The notes below the pieces were generated by a model that did no database searches, was not told the DNA's origin, and saw only the letters and a list, made by a program, of their open reading frames with translations. This document shows, piece after piece, positions 24,865-31,846 of a stretch of 33,113 bases of DNA; positions within the stretch are counted from its first letter, which is position 1, and the number at the start of each line of letters is the position of its first letter. The DNA is from a virus: positions 1 to 33,113 of the IMG/VR virus record IMGVR_UViG_3300037963_005223; one strand, given 5' to 3'. Position numbers and translations under genes: made by a program.

Positions 24865-26535
24865 TTATGGAAGGAACTGTTGAATGTCTTGAGCTGATGG
24901 TTGACCCTGCATACCAGATGATTGCATTACTTGTTCTTCTGGTGTTGCTGCTTGTTGTTGTTGAGGCGTTTCAGCTGCCCCTTCTAGTGCTTCCAAAAAA
25001 GATTGTGGTAGGTCTAACATACGAACCATATGAGATAGTATTTCTTTTAACGGCACACCAAGCTCAATAAGTGTAGGCATTACAGCCAAAAACTCTTGTT
25101 TCTTTACTGCTTCTGATACTGGTGTAGCTCCTGTATCGTTTGCATAAAAAGTAAAGTCTCCAGTAATGTCATTGGCATTTATAGTGGTTGGTTCTCCATT
25201 AACCAGGATAACATCACCATTATCTTGTAAATAAAGCTTCATCATTGAGATGTAAACCTGTGCTACATATTCAATAGCAGCATCTCGTTCTCTGGCCAAT
25301 CGTCCAATTTCGGAAGAAGAATATGCAGCAAGTGCTGTAATTTCCGTAGCGGTTGCTCTGCTACTTTCCCCTCGGGTAAACGGAGCAAGCACACTACCGC
25401 GCTCAAAATCATCTTGCACTTGCTGCACGTATCTTTCAAGTTCTGCTGGTACAGGCGTGTGCGGCACTGGAACAATAGACCCACCCAATGTTTGGCCTTG
25501 TGACAGTTCTACTTCAATAAACTCACCATCTACCCCTTGTGATAGTTTGCTCATAGCTTCAGCATCAAATACACCAGACTCTACTACCCATTGTCTTGCT
25601 GCTCTGCGCACCATACTAGCTTGGTACGTACGAAGTATATTTACTTCTTGAACTTGATCGTATACACGTCTTAGTGCTGAGTATCCTCTCATAGGAATGT
25701 CAGGCTGCCGACTATAATACAATGGTATAATCGGTGAGATAGGATTATCTGCTGCATCTTTGAAAGGTATTTCAGCATACTTTACTTCTTTTATTTCGTT
25801 TGTTCCTTCTGGTAAAACAACACCATCATAAAGAAACTTTGTACCATCTTGATAGTCTGGTGACCAGACAACAAGTTTGTCATTTTCTAAATCATAAAAC
25901 TCTATAACTTCTACATATTGGAACTCTGGTCCGACTTCTTGTGTAGAACTATTTTGGTATCCATCATCGCCTTCAGTTCTATCCAAAAAACGTATTAAGC
26001 TATGAGCACTGTATTTTTTAGGACCGTACTTTTCCCTGGCTTCTTTTAAAGTAAGATAATAACGATGACCAATATATTTTTGATCTGTCCAGGCAGTAGC
26101 GTCTGTATCTACAATTACATCCCAAGGAGGAATGGCGCATATGGAAACTCTTTTGAAAGGGTCTGGATGGTCATTTGGTATAAGCTTAAGAAATGAACAA
26201 GGATAGATAAGTGCTAATCGAGAAGCATCTTCCAGCTGGGTTCTTATATTGTCAAGGAAATTATTACACAGTGTTTGAACAATGCGTGGATCACCTTGTC
26301 CTCGAACATCACCTTTTACAATTACAGATGGAGAACGAGCAAACAAAGAAGCAATGTATCCTTCTACAAACTCGTAAGCACGTGATGTTTCAATTACAAC
26401 TTGTTGTGGTGCATGTGTTCTTTTATCCCAATACCTAGTCATATAAGCAGATCTAAGCTGACGAAGCTCTGCCCGTTGTTCATCCCAGTGTTTTTCGTGT
26501 TGCCGATAATAGCTTTCAACAGTAAGAGCTTTCAT
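24865..26535 (-). CDS. Portal protein (556 aa)
   Basis: The ATG overlaps the TerL stop (ATGA). Features expected of podovirus portals are an N-terminal helical part (SYYRQHEKHWDEQRAEL), wing beta segments (SICAIPPWDVIVDTDATAW, then YVEVIEFYDLENDKLVVW), the stem/clip region and the long helix (RATATEITALAAYSSSEIGR, then AIEYVAQVYISMMKLYLQD). TATEI with conserved E/I is a usual portal landmark. The C terminus is Q/P-rich. It forms the dodecameric DNA gate at one capsid vertex and binds TerL during packaging. Confidence 0.85.
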   Translation of the reverse strand: MKALTVESYYRQHEKHWDEQRAELRQLRSAYMTRYWDKRTHAPQQVVIETSRAYEFVEGYIASLFARSPSVIVKGDVRGQGDPRIVQTLCNNFLDNIRTQLEDASRLALIYPCSFLKLIPNDHPDPFKRVSICAIPPWDVIVDTDATAWTDQKYIGHRYYLTLKEAREKYGPKKYSAHSLIRFLDRTEGDDGYQNSSTQEVGPEFQYVEVIEFYDLENDKLVVWSPDYQDGTKFLYDGVVLPEGTNEIKEVKYAEIPFKDAADNPISPIIPLYYSRQPDIPMRGYSALRRVYDQVQEVNILRTYQASMVRRAARQWVVESGVFDAEAMSKLSQGVDGEFIEVELSQGQTLGGSIVPVPHTPVPAELERYVQQVQDDFERGSVLAPFTRGESSRATATEITALAAYSSSEIGRLARERDAAIEYVAQVYISMMKLYLQDNGDVILVNGEPTTINANDITGDFTFYANDTGATPVSEAVKKQEFLAVMPTLIELGVPLKEILSHMVRMLDLPQSFLEALEGAAETPQQQQAATPEEQVMQSSGMQGQPSAQDIQQFLP

Positions 26536-28058
26536 ACGTTCTTCTTCCAGGGAATAGGTTGGTGTTTAATCTTCTTGCTTCTTACCTCAGAGATTAGCAT
26601 ATCCATTAAGTTTCGTCGAGCCAAAGTTAACTTACGTCGTGGTATGTCACGCAAGCATCGGTATGCTAACGCCATACTCATTGCCAAGTCATCGTGCATA
26701 CCCCTTGGTGCTTCTGGACATATTTTGGTAACAACCAATGCACGAAGCTCTTGCAACACTTGAGCATCCATTTTCATAATCATACCTTGTGTAATGTATT
26801 CACGCAGTGTTTCATAAGCATCAAGTTTAGATTTTGTTGTTGTTGTCCAGTCTTTCATATTGTGGTCAAGCCACAAGTTTTTGTAGCCCATATGCCGTAA
26901 ACGATAAAGTACAACGTGACCGTGATTGTTGCTTTCACACAGAACACGTGCATCTCCAAACCATTGTGCCACACTTAATACAACATCAGCAAAAGCAGAT
27001 GGACTAATTAGATTGTTCCGATAGTGATACACAGGCTGTAATGTTGCCATCGAAATAACAGATATAGTGCTGTAATCAGAACCAACACCAGCAGCAACAT
27101 CAACACCAATTGCATAAACATCGTCGTCTCTTGGTTCTTCGTACAATCTTTCATTACCATCAAAATGTATTTCCTCAATCTCACGTATATCTTCTTGGGT
27201 AAAATAAGTAGATGCAGCAAAATGAAACGCATCATCTAAACAACCAGGATACTCACGTTTAAACTTTTCTAGTCCGATGGTTGCTATTTGTCGTCTTCTC
27301 CAGTTCAGTTGGTCATACGAACAACCATAGGATTTAATCAAGTACTTTTCTTCATCCGTTGGTTCAAAGTCTTTTGGAGCTGGAAGTCTGTACTTTTCGT
27401 GGTCGTGCCACCAATAACTTATGAGATGCCATCCGTTCTCAGGAGCACCCATAATAAGACGGTGAAACACATCACCTGGCTTGTTAGGTGTACTTTCAAT
27501 AATAATCTGGCCTTCGCCAATCGTGGCGATAACTTGCGCCAACATCTCTGCCGCATCGTCATAAAATGCAAACTCCGATAAATGGACTGAAGACAAAGTA
27601 AATGAACGTGTACCACCTTTACTACCAGCAGTAAACGATGATAGCTGTGCACCAGTATCTGCAAACTCTAGTGTAGTACTATTGTCAATGCTAAGATTTT
27701 TTCGCAATACATTTGGCAGCGAGTTGTGCATCATACTGTCCATCTTTCGTAGATGCTTTGCTGACCGTTCGTGAAATGATATCACACCAAACTTTAATGG
27801 ATCTGTTGTATGATAAGTACGCCAAAGAGCATAGGCTCTCAATACAGTAGATATACCAATCTGTCGAGGTTTAAGAATAATAACTTTTTTATGTTTCTTA
27901 AGCTTTTTTAATAGCTGCACTTGTTCATTGTTTGGAGTAAACTGTACCAGCTTTTGACTATTTTTGTCCTGGATTTTCAACAACTGTATAAACTTTACAG
28001 GATCACGTAGTACTGGCTCAAGCTCAATCCGAAGTGCTTTTGGTAGTTTCTCTATCAT
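26532..28058 (-). CDS. terL: Terminase large subunit (508 aa)
   Basis: The ATPase domain has a Walker A variant at residues 63-71 (KPRQIGIST), a Walker B region ending VHLSEF (Glu162) and a coupling motif ESTPN at about 188-192. The nuclease domain has acidic residues at GVDVAAGVGSD (Asp320, Asp328), CESNNHG (Glu376) and HDDLAMSMA (Asp457/458), which fits the RNase H-like fold. It translocates DNA into the procapsid and cuts the concatemer. AAGGAAAAAA precedes the start, which lies 35 bases inside the resolvase gene. No conventional small subunit lies beside it. Confidence 0.92.
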   Translation of the reverse strand: MIEKLPKALRIELEPVLRDPVKFIQLLKIQDKNSQKLVQFTPNNEQVQLLKKLKKHKKVIILKPRQIGISTVLRAYALWRTYHTTDPLKFGVISFHERSAKHLRKMDSMMHNSLPNVLRKNLSIDNSTTLEFADTGAQLSSFTAGSKGGTRSFTLSSVHLSEFAFYDDAAEMLAQVIATIGEGQIIIESTPNKPGDVFHRLIMGAPENGWHLISYWWHDHEKYRLPAPKDFEPTDEEKYLIKSYGCSYDQLNWRRRQIATIGLEKFKREYPGCLDDAFHFAASTYFTQEDIREIEEIHFDGNERLYEEPRDDDVYAIGVDVAAGVGSDYSTISVISMATLQPVYHYRNNLISPSAFADVVLSVAQWFGDARVLCESNNHGHVVLYRLRHMGYKNLWLDHNMKDWTTTTKSKLDAYETLREYITQGMIMKMDAQVLQELRALVVTKICPEAPRGMHDDLAMSMALAYRCLRDIPRRKLTLARRNLMDMLISEVRSKKIKHQPIPWKKNV

Positions 28059-28422
28059 TTTTTTCCTTGTACAAATCTATATTTATTTGAAAACCCCATT
28101 TGTTTTTTTGATATGACTTTCGAGCCGCAATAAAAACAATCTGGCTATCGTCATCATAAACAATACCATTAAGTGCATCGCATATGCTACCAAAGCAGTT
28201 TTGCAAATCTCTTTTCCGTTTGTCACCAAACACAACTTCCAATGACATTGATACTGGTTTGTTGGTCTTTTCCCACCCTTGTACTTTCATTGCTTGTGCA
28301 GCTATCCAACCAACATACATTTCAAACTCTTGTACGTTTCTAGGCTTGTACATTTTGTTGTATCTTAAACCCATCGTATTTTTTTTGGATGGTATCTTCT
28401 GATGTCCTACTATTGCTAACAT
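28024..28422 (-). CDS. rusA: RusA-like Holliday junction resolvase (132 aa)
   Basis: The start at 28422 is chosen because its ATG lies over the last codons of the methyltransferase with AGGA 5 bases upstream; an ATG at 28467 is less favourable. FGDKRKRDLQNCFGSICDAL followed by NGIVYDDDSQIVFI is the RusA pattern (R-D-x-x-N...D-A-L...D-D-x-Q). E. coli RusA uses three Asp residues; here the second position of D-L-D-N reads Gln (D72-L-Q74-N). RusA resolves branched DNA made during recombination-dependent replication before packaging, which suits a genome with a Sak3 annealing protein. Confidence 0.85.
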   Translation of the reverse strand: MLAIVGHQKIPSKKNTMGLRYNKMYKPRNVQEFEMYVGWIAAQAMKVQGWEKTNKPVSMSLEVVFGDKRKRDLQNCFGSICDALNGIVYDDDSQIVFIAARKSYQKNKWGFQINIDLYKEKNDRETTKSTSD

Positions 28423-29270
28423 AATAATCCTGCCTCCATTATTCTTCTTCCAATCCATTCTGTGCATTGAGGTACGATACTATTTCCCAACGCTCTAAGT
28501 TTAGCCAACCTATTGGGTATCCCATCATCCACTCTACAAATTGGGGCTGGAGCCTCGGTCTTTTGCCAATAGCCAAATCCGGTTGTATAAAATAAGTTAT
28601 CAAAGTCGGATCTTTTCTTTTCCACTCTGATGGACTGCCGTACTCCTGGTGCAGATGTTTTGTTGGTGTTGGTAGGTTCGAGTGAAAATTGCGATAATCT
28701 CCGATACTGTATCTTTTCTGTCCAGCTGGATATGTTATCAATCTCAACAATCCCCCTGTCCCGTGCTTGTCCACATCCGTTGCTAGAGGTGTAGGCAACA
28801 ATGAATACTCTGTTTCTTCTATGGGGTGCTCCGCATTGTGCAGCCGATATAACTTGCCACTCCGCATCATACCCGATCTCGGCCAAGCTGCCGAGTATTT
28901 CTCTGATCCCCAAGGTAAACAACCCTGTGACGTTTTCCACACACACAACTCTTGGTCGAAGCTCGCTAATAACTCTCCACATTTCCCACCAAAGACCCGA
29001 CTTCTTTCCATCTAATCCCTTCCTTTTTCCTGCAAAGCTCAAGTCCTGACAAGGAAAGCCACCACATAAAATATCTACTTTCTCTAAATTATTACCACCA
29101 ACACCAACAATATCATTATACAACTTTGCTTTTGGCCAGTGCCTACGAAGCACACGTTGACAAAACTCATTCTGCTCTACCTGCCAAACTGTGCGACTTC
29201 CTGGTATACCACGCTCCAAACCAAGCTCAAATCCACCAATACCACTAAACAACGAACCTATCTTAATCAT
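28416..29270 (-). CDS. C5-cytosine DNA methyltransferase (284 aa)
   Basis: All main C5 motifs are present in order: I (FSGIGG, 8-13), IV (GGFPCQ, catalytic Cys74), VI (VENV, Glu112), VIII (QCGAPHRRNR, 145-154) and X (GNSIVPQ, 262-268). The variable region at about 160-243 should set the target site, which I cannot predict. Phages use such enzymes to evade restriction or to mark their own DNA; no partner nuclease is visible. It overlaps the regulator gene by 8 bases. Its 3' two-thirds carries a second long ORF in the +1 frame. Confidence 0.95.
   Translation of the reverse strand: MIKIGSLFSGIGGFELGLERGIPGSRTVWQVEQNEFCQRVLRRHWPKAKLYNDIVGVGGNNLEKVDILCGGFPCQDLSFAGKRKGLDGKKSGLWWEMWRVISELRPRVVCVENVTGLFTLGIREILGSLAEIGYDAEWQVISAAQCGAPHRRNRVFIVAYTSSNGCGQARDRGIVEIDNISSWTEKIQYRRLSQFSLEPTNTNKTSAPGVRQSIRVEKKRSDFDNLFYTTGFGYWQKTEAPAPICRVDDGIPNRLAKLRALGNSIVPQCTEWIGRRIMEAGLLC
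28439..29011 (-). CDS. Overlapping 190-aa ORF inside the methyltransferase gene (+1 frame)
   Basis: The frame is open for 573 bases, with GGAAGGGATTAG before its ATG. It contains ordered motifs: WKTSQGC (26-32), WPRSGMMRSGK (43-53), LLPTP at about 71-75, NLPTP at about 113-117, and PQFVEWMMGYPIGW (156-169). As I remember, this set marks a protein family often annotated as methyltransferase-related and encoded by phages. Here it lies out of frame over methyltransferase motifs VIII to X. Methyltransferase RVDDGIPNRL and ORF EWMMGYPIGW are the same DNA read one base apart. It may be a true dual-coding gene, or the family may itself arise from frame-shifted reading of methyltransferase genes. Confidence 0.4.
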   Translation of the reverse strand: MERSRVFGGKCGELLASFDQELCVWKTSQGCLPWGSEKYSAAWPRSGMMRSGKLYRLHNAEHPIEETEYSLLPTPLATDVDKHGTGGLLRLITYPAGQKRYSIGDYRNFHSNLPTPTKHLHQEYGSPSEWKRKDPTLITYFIQPDLAIGKRPRLQPQFVEWMMGYPIGWLNLERWEIVSYLNAQNGLEEE

Positions 29271-29532
29271 TGACTACACTCTTTGATTGACGACTTTTGG
29301 CACACCGATACGCATCTATTGTCAGTAAAGCCTCAAAGATTACATCGTCCAAACAACGACCCTCTTCTTTGGCAATCACTTCACACGATATAACAAACGT
29401 ATCTACCCTAGGTAACTGACCTGATACCCAACGATTTACACTGCTGTTGCTAAATCCTGTGCTGTCCAAAAACCATTGGTTCGTACGAGGAAAACGAAAC
29501 AAACAACTCTTTATCCAACGACCAAAGTTCAT
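29263..29532 (-). CDS. XRE-like helix-turn-helix regulator (89 aa)
   Basis: Residues 18-64 (WFLDSTGFSNSSVNRWVSGQ, then LPRVDTFVISCEVIAKEEG, then CLDDVIFEAL) follow the lambda-repressor/XRE pattern: helix-turn-helix, W-x-x-G-x-x-P, then the closing helices. The start overlaps the upstream stop (ATGA). It is the second gene of the leftward operon, close to the divergent control region, so control of the early/late switch is plausible. Presence of an XRE protein alone does not show lysogeny; no integrase is seen. Confidence 0.6.
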   Translation of the reverse strand: MNFGRWIKSCLFRFPRTNQWFLDSTGFSNSSVNRWVSGQLPRVDTFVISCEVIAKEEGRCLDDVIFEALLTIDAYRCAKSRQSKSVVND

Positions 29533-29882
29533 AATACACCAGTATAAAAACTTACTGTCTGTACCAATGACAAATGATACGTTTCAAATGTTTGAGTGCA
29601 CATTTTACCAGACCAAGCTGTTTTGTTTTTTCGACGAGAAGGCCAGATTACTTCGCGTGCAATAGGATTATTTCGAGGGTCGGAATGCACTTTTTTTAAA
29701 GCTGCGTGCACTATTACTAAACCTAAATCTATTGTTGTTAATGTAGGTAACTCTACACCATCAAAACTAAAGTCATCTAGTTTTGTTTTATCATAACAAT
29801 ACAGGTGCTGAATGCGACCTAAATTACCACACAAATACTCTAACTCGTCTGAGTACATTCGTACTAGCTTTTCATTGCTCAT
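29529..29882 (-). CDS. Hypothetical protein, first gene of the leftward operon (117 aa)
   Basis: AAGGAAAGAGT precedes the ATG. The leader contains TACAAT and AAACAAA, as before the rightward early genes. The protein has an aromatic N-terminal half (DELEYLCGNLGRIQHLYCYD) and a basic middle (REVIWPSRRKNKTAWSG). No known domain is recognised. Its position at the operon start and coupling to the XRE-like gene suggest an early regulatory or host-takeover function. Confidence 0.55.
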   Translation of the reverse strand: MSNEKLVRMYSDELEYLCGNLGRIQHLYCYDKTKLDDFSFDGVELPTLTTIDLGLVIVHAALKKVHSDPRNNPIAREVIWPSRRKNKTAWSGKMCTQTFETYHLSLVQTVSFYTGVL

Positions 29883-29906
29883 ACTCTTTCCTTATTTAGT
29901 TTGTTT

Positions 29907-29934
29907 ATTGTAGATAATTATTACACTATCACAA
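29907..29934 (-). promoter_or_regulatory. Promoter-like site of the leftward operon
   Basis: On the minus strand TTGTGA (29929-29934) and TACAAT (29907-29912) are 16 bases apart. The -35 matches four of six and the -10 five of six consensus bases. AAACAAA follows, as in the rightward early leaders. Confidence 0.5.
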
Positions 29935-30150
29935 GCATTAATTATAGTCCAGGATTTTTTTTGTTGGACCTAGACTTTTTTTCTCCGAATTTTTGAGGGG
30001 GTCTACTGCGTAGGGTGATAGCAGGGTATTGGGGCCCCCCTGGCGTTTGGCATTTCTTTGATTGTCTCTCTGCGTAGGACTATCTCATCTCTTTGTCTAG
30101 GTTGTGATGACAGTCTTCTTTACAGCGCGCCTTGTCATTGAATTTTTTCC

Positions 30151-30193
30151 CCCTATGAGATCGGATATACCGAAGCTATCTCTTGTGATAGGG
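30151..30193. promoter_or_regulatory. Nested dyad in the divergent control region
   Basis: Three nested inverted repeats share one centre: CCCTAT with ATAGGG, AGAT with ATCT, and CGG with CCG. One arm contains TCGGATAT, repeated again at 30204-30211. It may be an operator cluster or a folded RNA. Confidence 0.4.
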
Positions 30194-30276
30194 TATCATT
30201 GTATCGGATATGTATATAATGATAGATAGATTATTCTTTATCGTTTGATAATGTTGTTTACATTACAAACTTTTAT

Positions 30277-30300
30277 ACTCCAGCTGGAGTTTGTTTTTTT
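30277..30300 (+). terminator. Hairpin with T-run in the control region
   Basis: ACTCCAGCTGGAGT is a perfect 14-bp palindrome followed by TTGTTTTTTT. No rightward gene lies before it, so it would end a short leader transcript starting in the control region, or act as an attenuator before the early genes. Confidence 0.55.
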
Positions 30301-30382
30301 CAGTGTCGAAATATAATTGTGGTATTGTTGTGTGATTATTTAAAGTTTTTTTTATTCTCTTATCTTATCGAGTAGCACGAAG

Positions 30383-30532
30383 ATGTATATAAAATGTCTT
30401 GTTGGTGTTGTTATATATTTTGGATTTATTTTGTCTTTTTGGTTTGCATTCTCAAATAGTCTTGATACAATACTGTTAACACTTGTTCTTTCACATTCGA
30501 ATAAATCTAGATGCATAGACGATATGCAATAA
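30383..30532 (+). CDS. Small putative membrane protein (49 aa)
   Basis: An ORF begins MYIKCLVGVVIYFGFILSFW and has a second hydrophobic stretch (LDTILLTLVLSHS) before a polar end (RCIDDMQ). It would cross the membrane once or twice. The stop lies 17 bases before a good terminator (30549-30570), as expected for a transcribed gene. The SD is weak (ACGAAG). It is short and has no recognised relatives, so it may be chance. Confidence 0.35.
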   Translation: MYIKCLVGVVIYFGFILSFWFAFSNSLDTILLTLVLSHSNKSRCIDDMQ

Positions 30533-30548
30533 TCCTTTCCTTGTTTAC

Positions 30549-30570
30549 AGGGTCTTTACGGCCCTATTTT
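30549..30570 (+). terminator. Terminator before early gene 1
   Basis: AGGGTC, loop TTTAC, GGCCCT (one G-U wobble), then ATTTT. It separates the putative 49-residue membrane gene from the 80-residue early gene. Confidence 0.7.
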
Positions 30571-30612
30571 AACTCTACTTGAGTATCTACAACTATCTAC
30601 TAAGGAAATAAA
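30571..30612 (+). promoter_or_regulatory. Early leader module, copy 1
   Basis: Directly after the terminator T-run comes AACTCTACTTGAGTATC with the arms ACTC and GAGT (5-base gap), then TACAAC and TAAGGAAATAAA before the ATG. This is one of five similar modules. Confidence 0.6.
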
Positions 30613-30855
30613 ATGTACACAATCTACTATATTATGAACGTCAACGATCACTATTCATTCAACAGCATACAAATCAGTGAAGATGATCTGTATTGCTGGG
30701 ATAACGGACCACAAGATCACGTTCCTTTCGGCACTGAATATGCAGGTCACTATCGTACAGGATCACTTGACAGCACGCTGTCAAGAATAGATCTTGAGGC
30801 TTATTGTGATCGAATGAATGAACCATCTTACTACGATACTAGATGGTCAAACTAA
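30613..30855 (+). CDS. Early hypothetical protein (80 aa)
   Basis: TAAGGAAATAAA precedes the ATG. The protein is acidic and tyrosine-rich (MYTIYYIMNVNDHYSFNSI, then SEDDLYCWDNGPQDHVPFG, ending YYDTRWSN). It has no membrane segment or known motif. It is a single-gene unit between two terminators, under its own leader module. Small acidic early proteins like this often act on host factors, but nothing in the sequence shows the target. Confidence 0.6.
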   Translation: MYTIYYIMNVNDHYSFNSIQISEDDLYCWDNGPQDHVPFGTEYAGHYRTGSLDSTLSRIDLEAYCDRMNEPSYYDTRWSN

Positions 30856-30864
30856 CTCTATTTT

Positions 30865-30888
30865 GTATCTCCAGCTGGGGATACTTTT
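30865..30888 (+). terminator. Terminator before early gene 2
   Basis: GTATCTCC-AGCT-GGGGATAC (8-bp stem with one wobble pair) is followed by TTTT. It follows the 80-residue early gene by 9 bases. Confidence 0.75.
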
Positions 30889-30934
30889 AACTCTATTTGA
30901 GTATCTACAATCTACACAAACAAAGGAAAAAACT
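30889..30934 (+). promoter_or_regulatory. Early leader module, copy 2
   Basis: AACTCTATTTGAGTATC (arms ACTC and GAGT, 5-base gap), TACAATCTACAC, AAACAAAGGAAAAAACT, then ATG. The order is the same as in the other modules. Confidence 0.65.
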
Positions 30935-31093
30935 ATGACTATTATACTTTTCGATGATGCCTACGCTATCGTGAACGGTGACAAAATAATACCGATCAAA
31001 CATCTACCTATCGACATCCTTCTAGCAGTGGAAAAAGAAGGATCGATCGAAGTATCCGCTGATACTGCACACAATATACTTTACGCCCGATAG
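30935..31093 (+). CDS. Early hypothetical protein (52 aa)
   Basis: The start at 30935 (MTIILFDDAYAIVNGD) is preceded by AAAGGAAAAAACT; an in-frame ATG at 30818 lies inside the preceding gene and would read through its terminator and leader. The fold looks like a small beta sheet (IILFDDAYAIVNGDKIIPIK) followed by a helix (DILLAVEKEG). Function unknown. It has its own leader and a hairpin overlapping its stop codon. Confidence 0.6.
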   Translation: MTIILFDDAYAIVNGDKIIPIKHLPIDILLAVEKEGSIEVSADTAHNILYAR

Positions 31094-31105
31094 CAAGGGC
31101 CTTTT
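31085..31105 (+). terminator. Terminator before early gene 3
   Basis: GCCC and GGGC around an 8-base loop, followed by CTTTT, overlapping the preceding stop codon. The stem is short, so this is the weakest of the series. Confidence 0.5.
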
Positions 31106-31155
31106 AACTCTATTTCAGAGTACTTTACAATCTACATAAACAAAAGGATAAAACT
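31106..31155 (+). promoter_or_regulatory. Early leader module, copy 3
   Basis: AACTCTATTTCAGAGTA (arms ACTC and GAGT, 7-base gap), CTTTACAATCTACAT, AAACAAAAGGATAAAACT, then ATG. The gap between arms is longer than in the other copies. Confidence 0.65.
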
Positions 31156-31707
31156 ATGACTAACTTAGAATACAATGATCACAATACTATATTATGTATT
31201 ATCAACGACTATGAATCATACCAATCAGCCAAGGTTGTGATGGATAAAGATAACTTTATTCGTCTCAATGATTACTGTCTTGATAATAATAATCCTTGGA
31301 TTGACTTCACTATATCTAGAATGAAACACCTTGGATTGACGGGTAACGTCGAAGCAATAGCAAAAGATATTAGTGAGCACTATAGAGACGAACGAATAGA
31401 ACGCTTCAAGTCATCTATTATATCTATAGATATATCAGGTAGACGATGGTTCGATAAAAGATGGGGTAACACTTATAACTCATCACAAGTTCGGGTTATC
31501 ATCTATCAACCTTACATGCTCAATGACAAAAGAACTACATTTTTTGTACCATTCAGCTATGGATACGGTGACCAATACATAGTCAATGCAATAGATGCTA
31601 TCAACGAACGAATAGCAGGGTATGCAGTAGACTATTATAAGCAACGAAATTTTATCAATTGCTCTGTTGTCGACGTTCTACGAAAGAAGGACCTACACAC
31701 ATGTTAG
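31156..31707 (+). CDS. Early hypothetical protein (183 aa)
   Basis: AAAAGGATAAAACT precedes the ATG. The protein is charged and aromatic, with helices (RMKHLGLTGNVEAIAKDI, then YIVNAIDAINERIAGYAVDY) and strands (QVRVIIYQPYM, then TTFFVPFSYGYG). No catalytic motif or membrane segment is seen. The stop overlaps a possible 22-residue membrane peptide. It is the largest of the early accessory genes. I do not recognise the family. Confidence 0.65.
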   Translation: MTNLEYNDHNTILCIINDYESYQSAKVVMDKDNFIRLNDYCLDNNNPWIDFTISRMKHLGLTGNVEAIAKDISEHYRDERIERFKSSIISIDISGRRWFDKRWGNTYNSSQVRVIIYQPYMLNDKRTTFFVPFSYGYGDQYIVNAIDAINERIAGYAVDYYKQRNFINCSVVDVLRKKDLHTC

Positions 31708-31769
31708 ACCTTGACAACATTATATTCTTGATGCCAATAGCCTTGTACCTTTGGCTATTCATCATCTAA
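31701..31769 (+). CDS. Possible 22-aa membrane peptide
   Basis: MLDLDNIIFLMPIALYLWLF ends after two more isoleucines. AGAAGGA lies 9 bases before its ATG, which overlaps the previous gene by 7 bases, and a terminator follows 15 bases after its stop. It would be a single transmembrane helix. The length is at the limit of what can be called, and chance is a real alternative. Confidence 0.3.
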   Translation: MLDLDNIIFLMPIALYLWLFII

Positions 31770-31784
31770 TCTACTTTCAAACTT

Positions 31785-31803
31785 GTACCCAGCTGGGTAC
31801 TTT
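31785..31803 (+). terminator. Terminator before early gene 4
   Basis: GTACCCAGCTGGGTAC is a perfect 16-bp palindrome followed by TTT. As RNA it gives a 6-bp stem with an AGCU loop. Confidence 0.65.
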
Positions 31804-31846
31804 AACTCTATTGAGTACTTTACAATCTAAACAAAAGGAAAACAAA
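31804..31846 (+). promoter_or_regulatory. Early leader module, copy 4
   Basis: AACTCTATTGAGTA (arms ACTC and GAGT, 4-base gap), CTTTACAATCT, AAACAAAAGGAAAACAAA, then ATG. Confidence 0.65.

Larger units (their letters stand above)
29883..30382. other. Non-coding divergent control region
   Basis: About 500 bases without a convincing gene, between the leftward and rightward operons. It contains a TCCA...TGGA dyad around an T-run near 29950-29968, GGGGCCCC at about 30030-30037, two CTGCGTAGG copies (about 30007 and 30071), two TCGGATAT copies (30161-30168, 30204-30211), the nested dyad at 30151-30193, a TATAAT at 30215-30220 and a hairpin with a T-run at 30277-30300. It is likely to hold divergent promoters and operators. 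Confidence 0.5.

Noticed and set aside
29263-29532. Repressor implying a temperate phage
   Set aside because: No integrase, excisionase, partition system or attachment site is visible, so an XRE-like fold alone does not support lysogeny.
30026-30040. GGGGCCCCCC run as a packaging or cohesive-end site
   Set aside because: It is a striking GC patch but has no repeats of the kind that would mark a cos or pac site, and nothing ties it to packaging.
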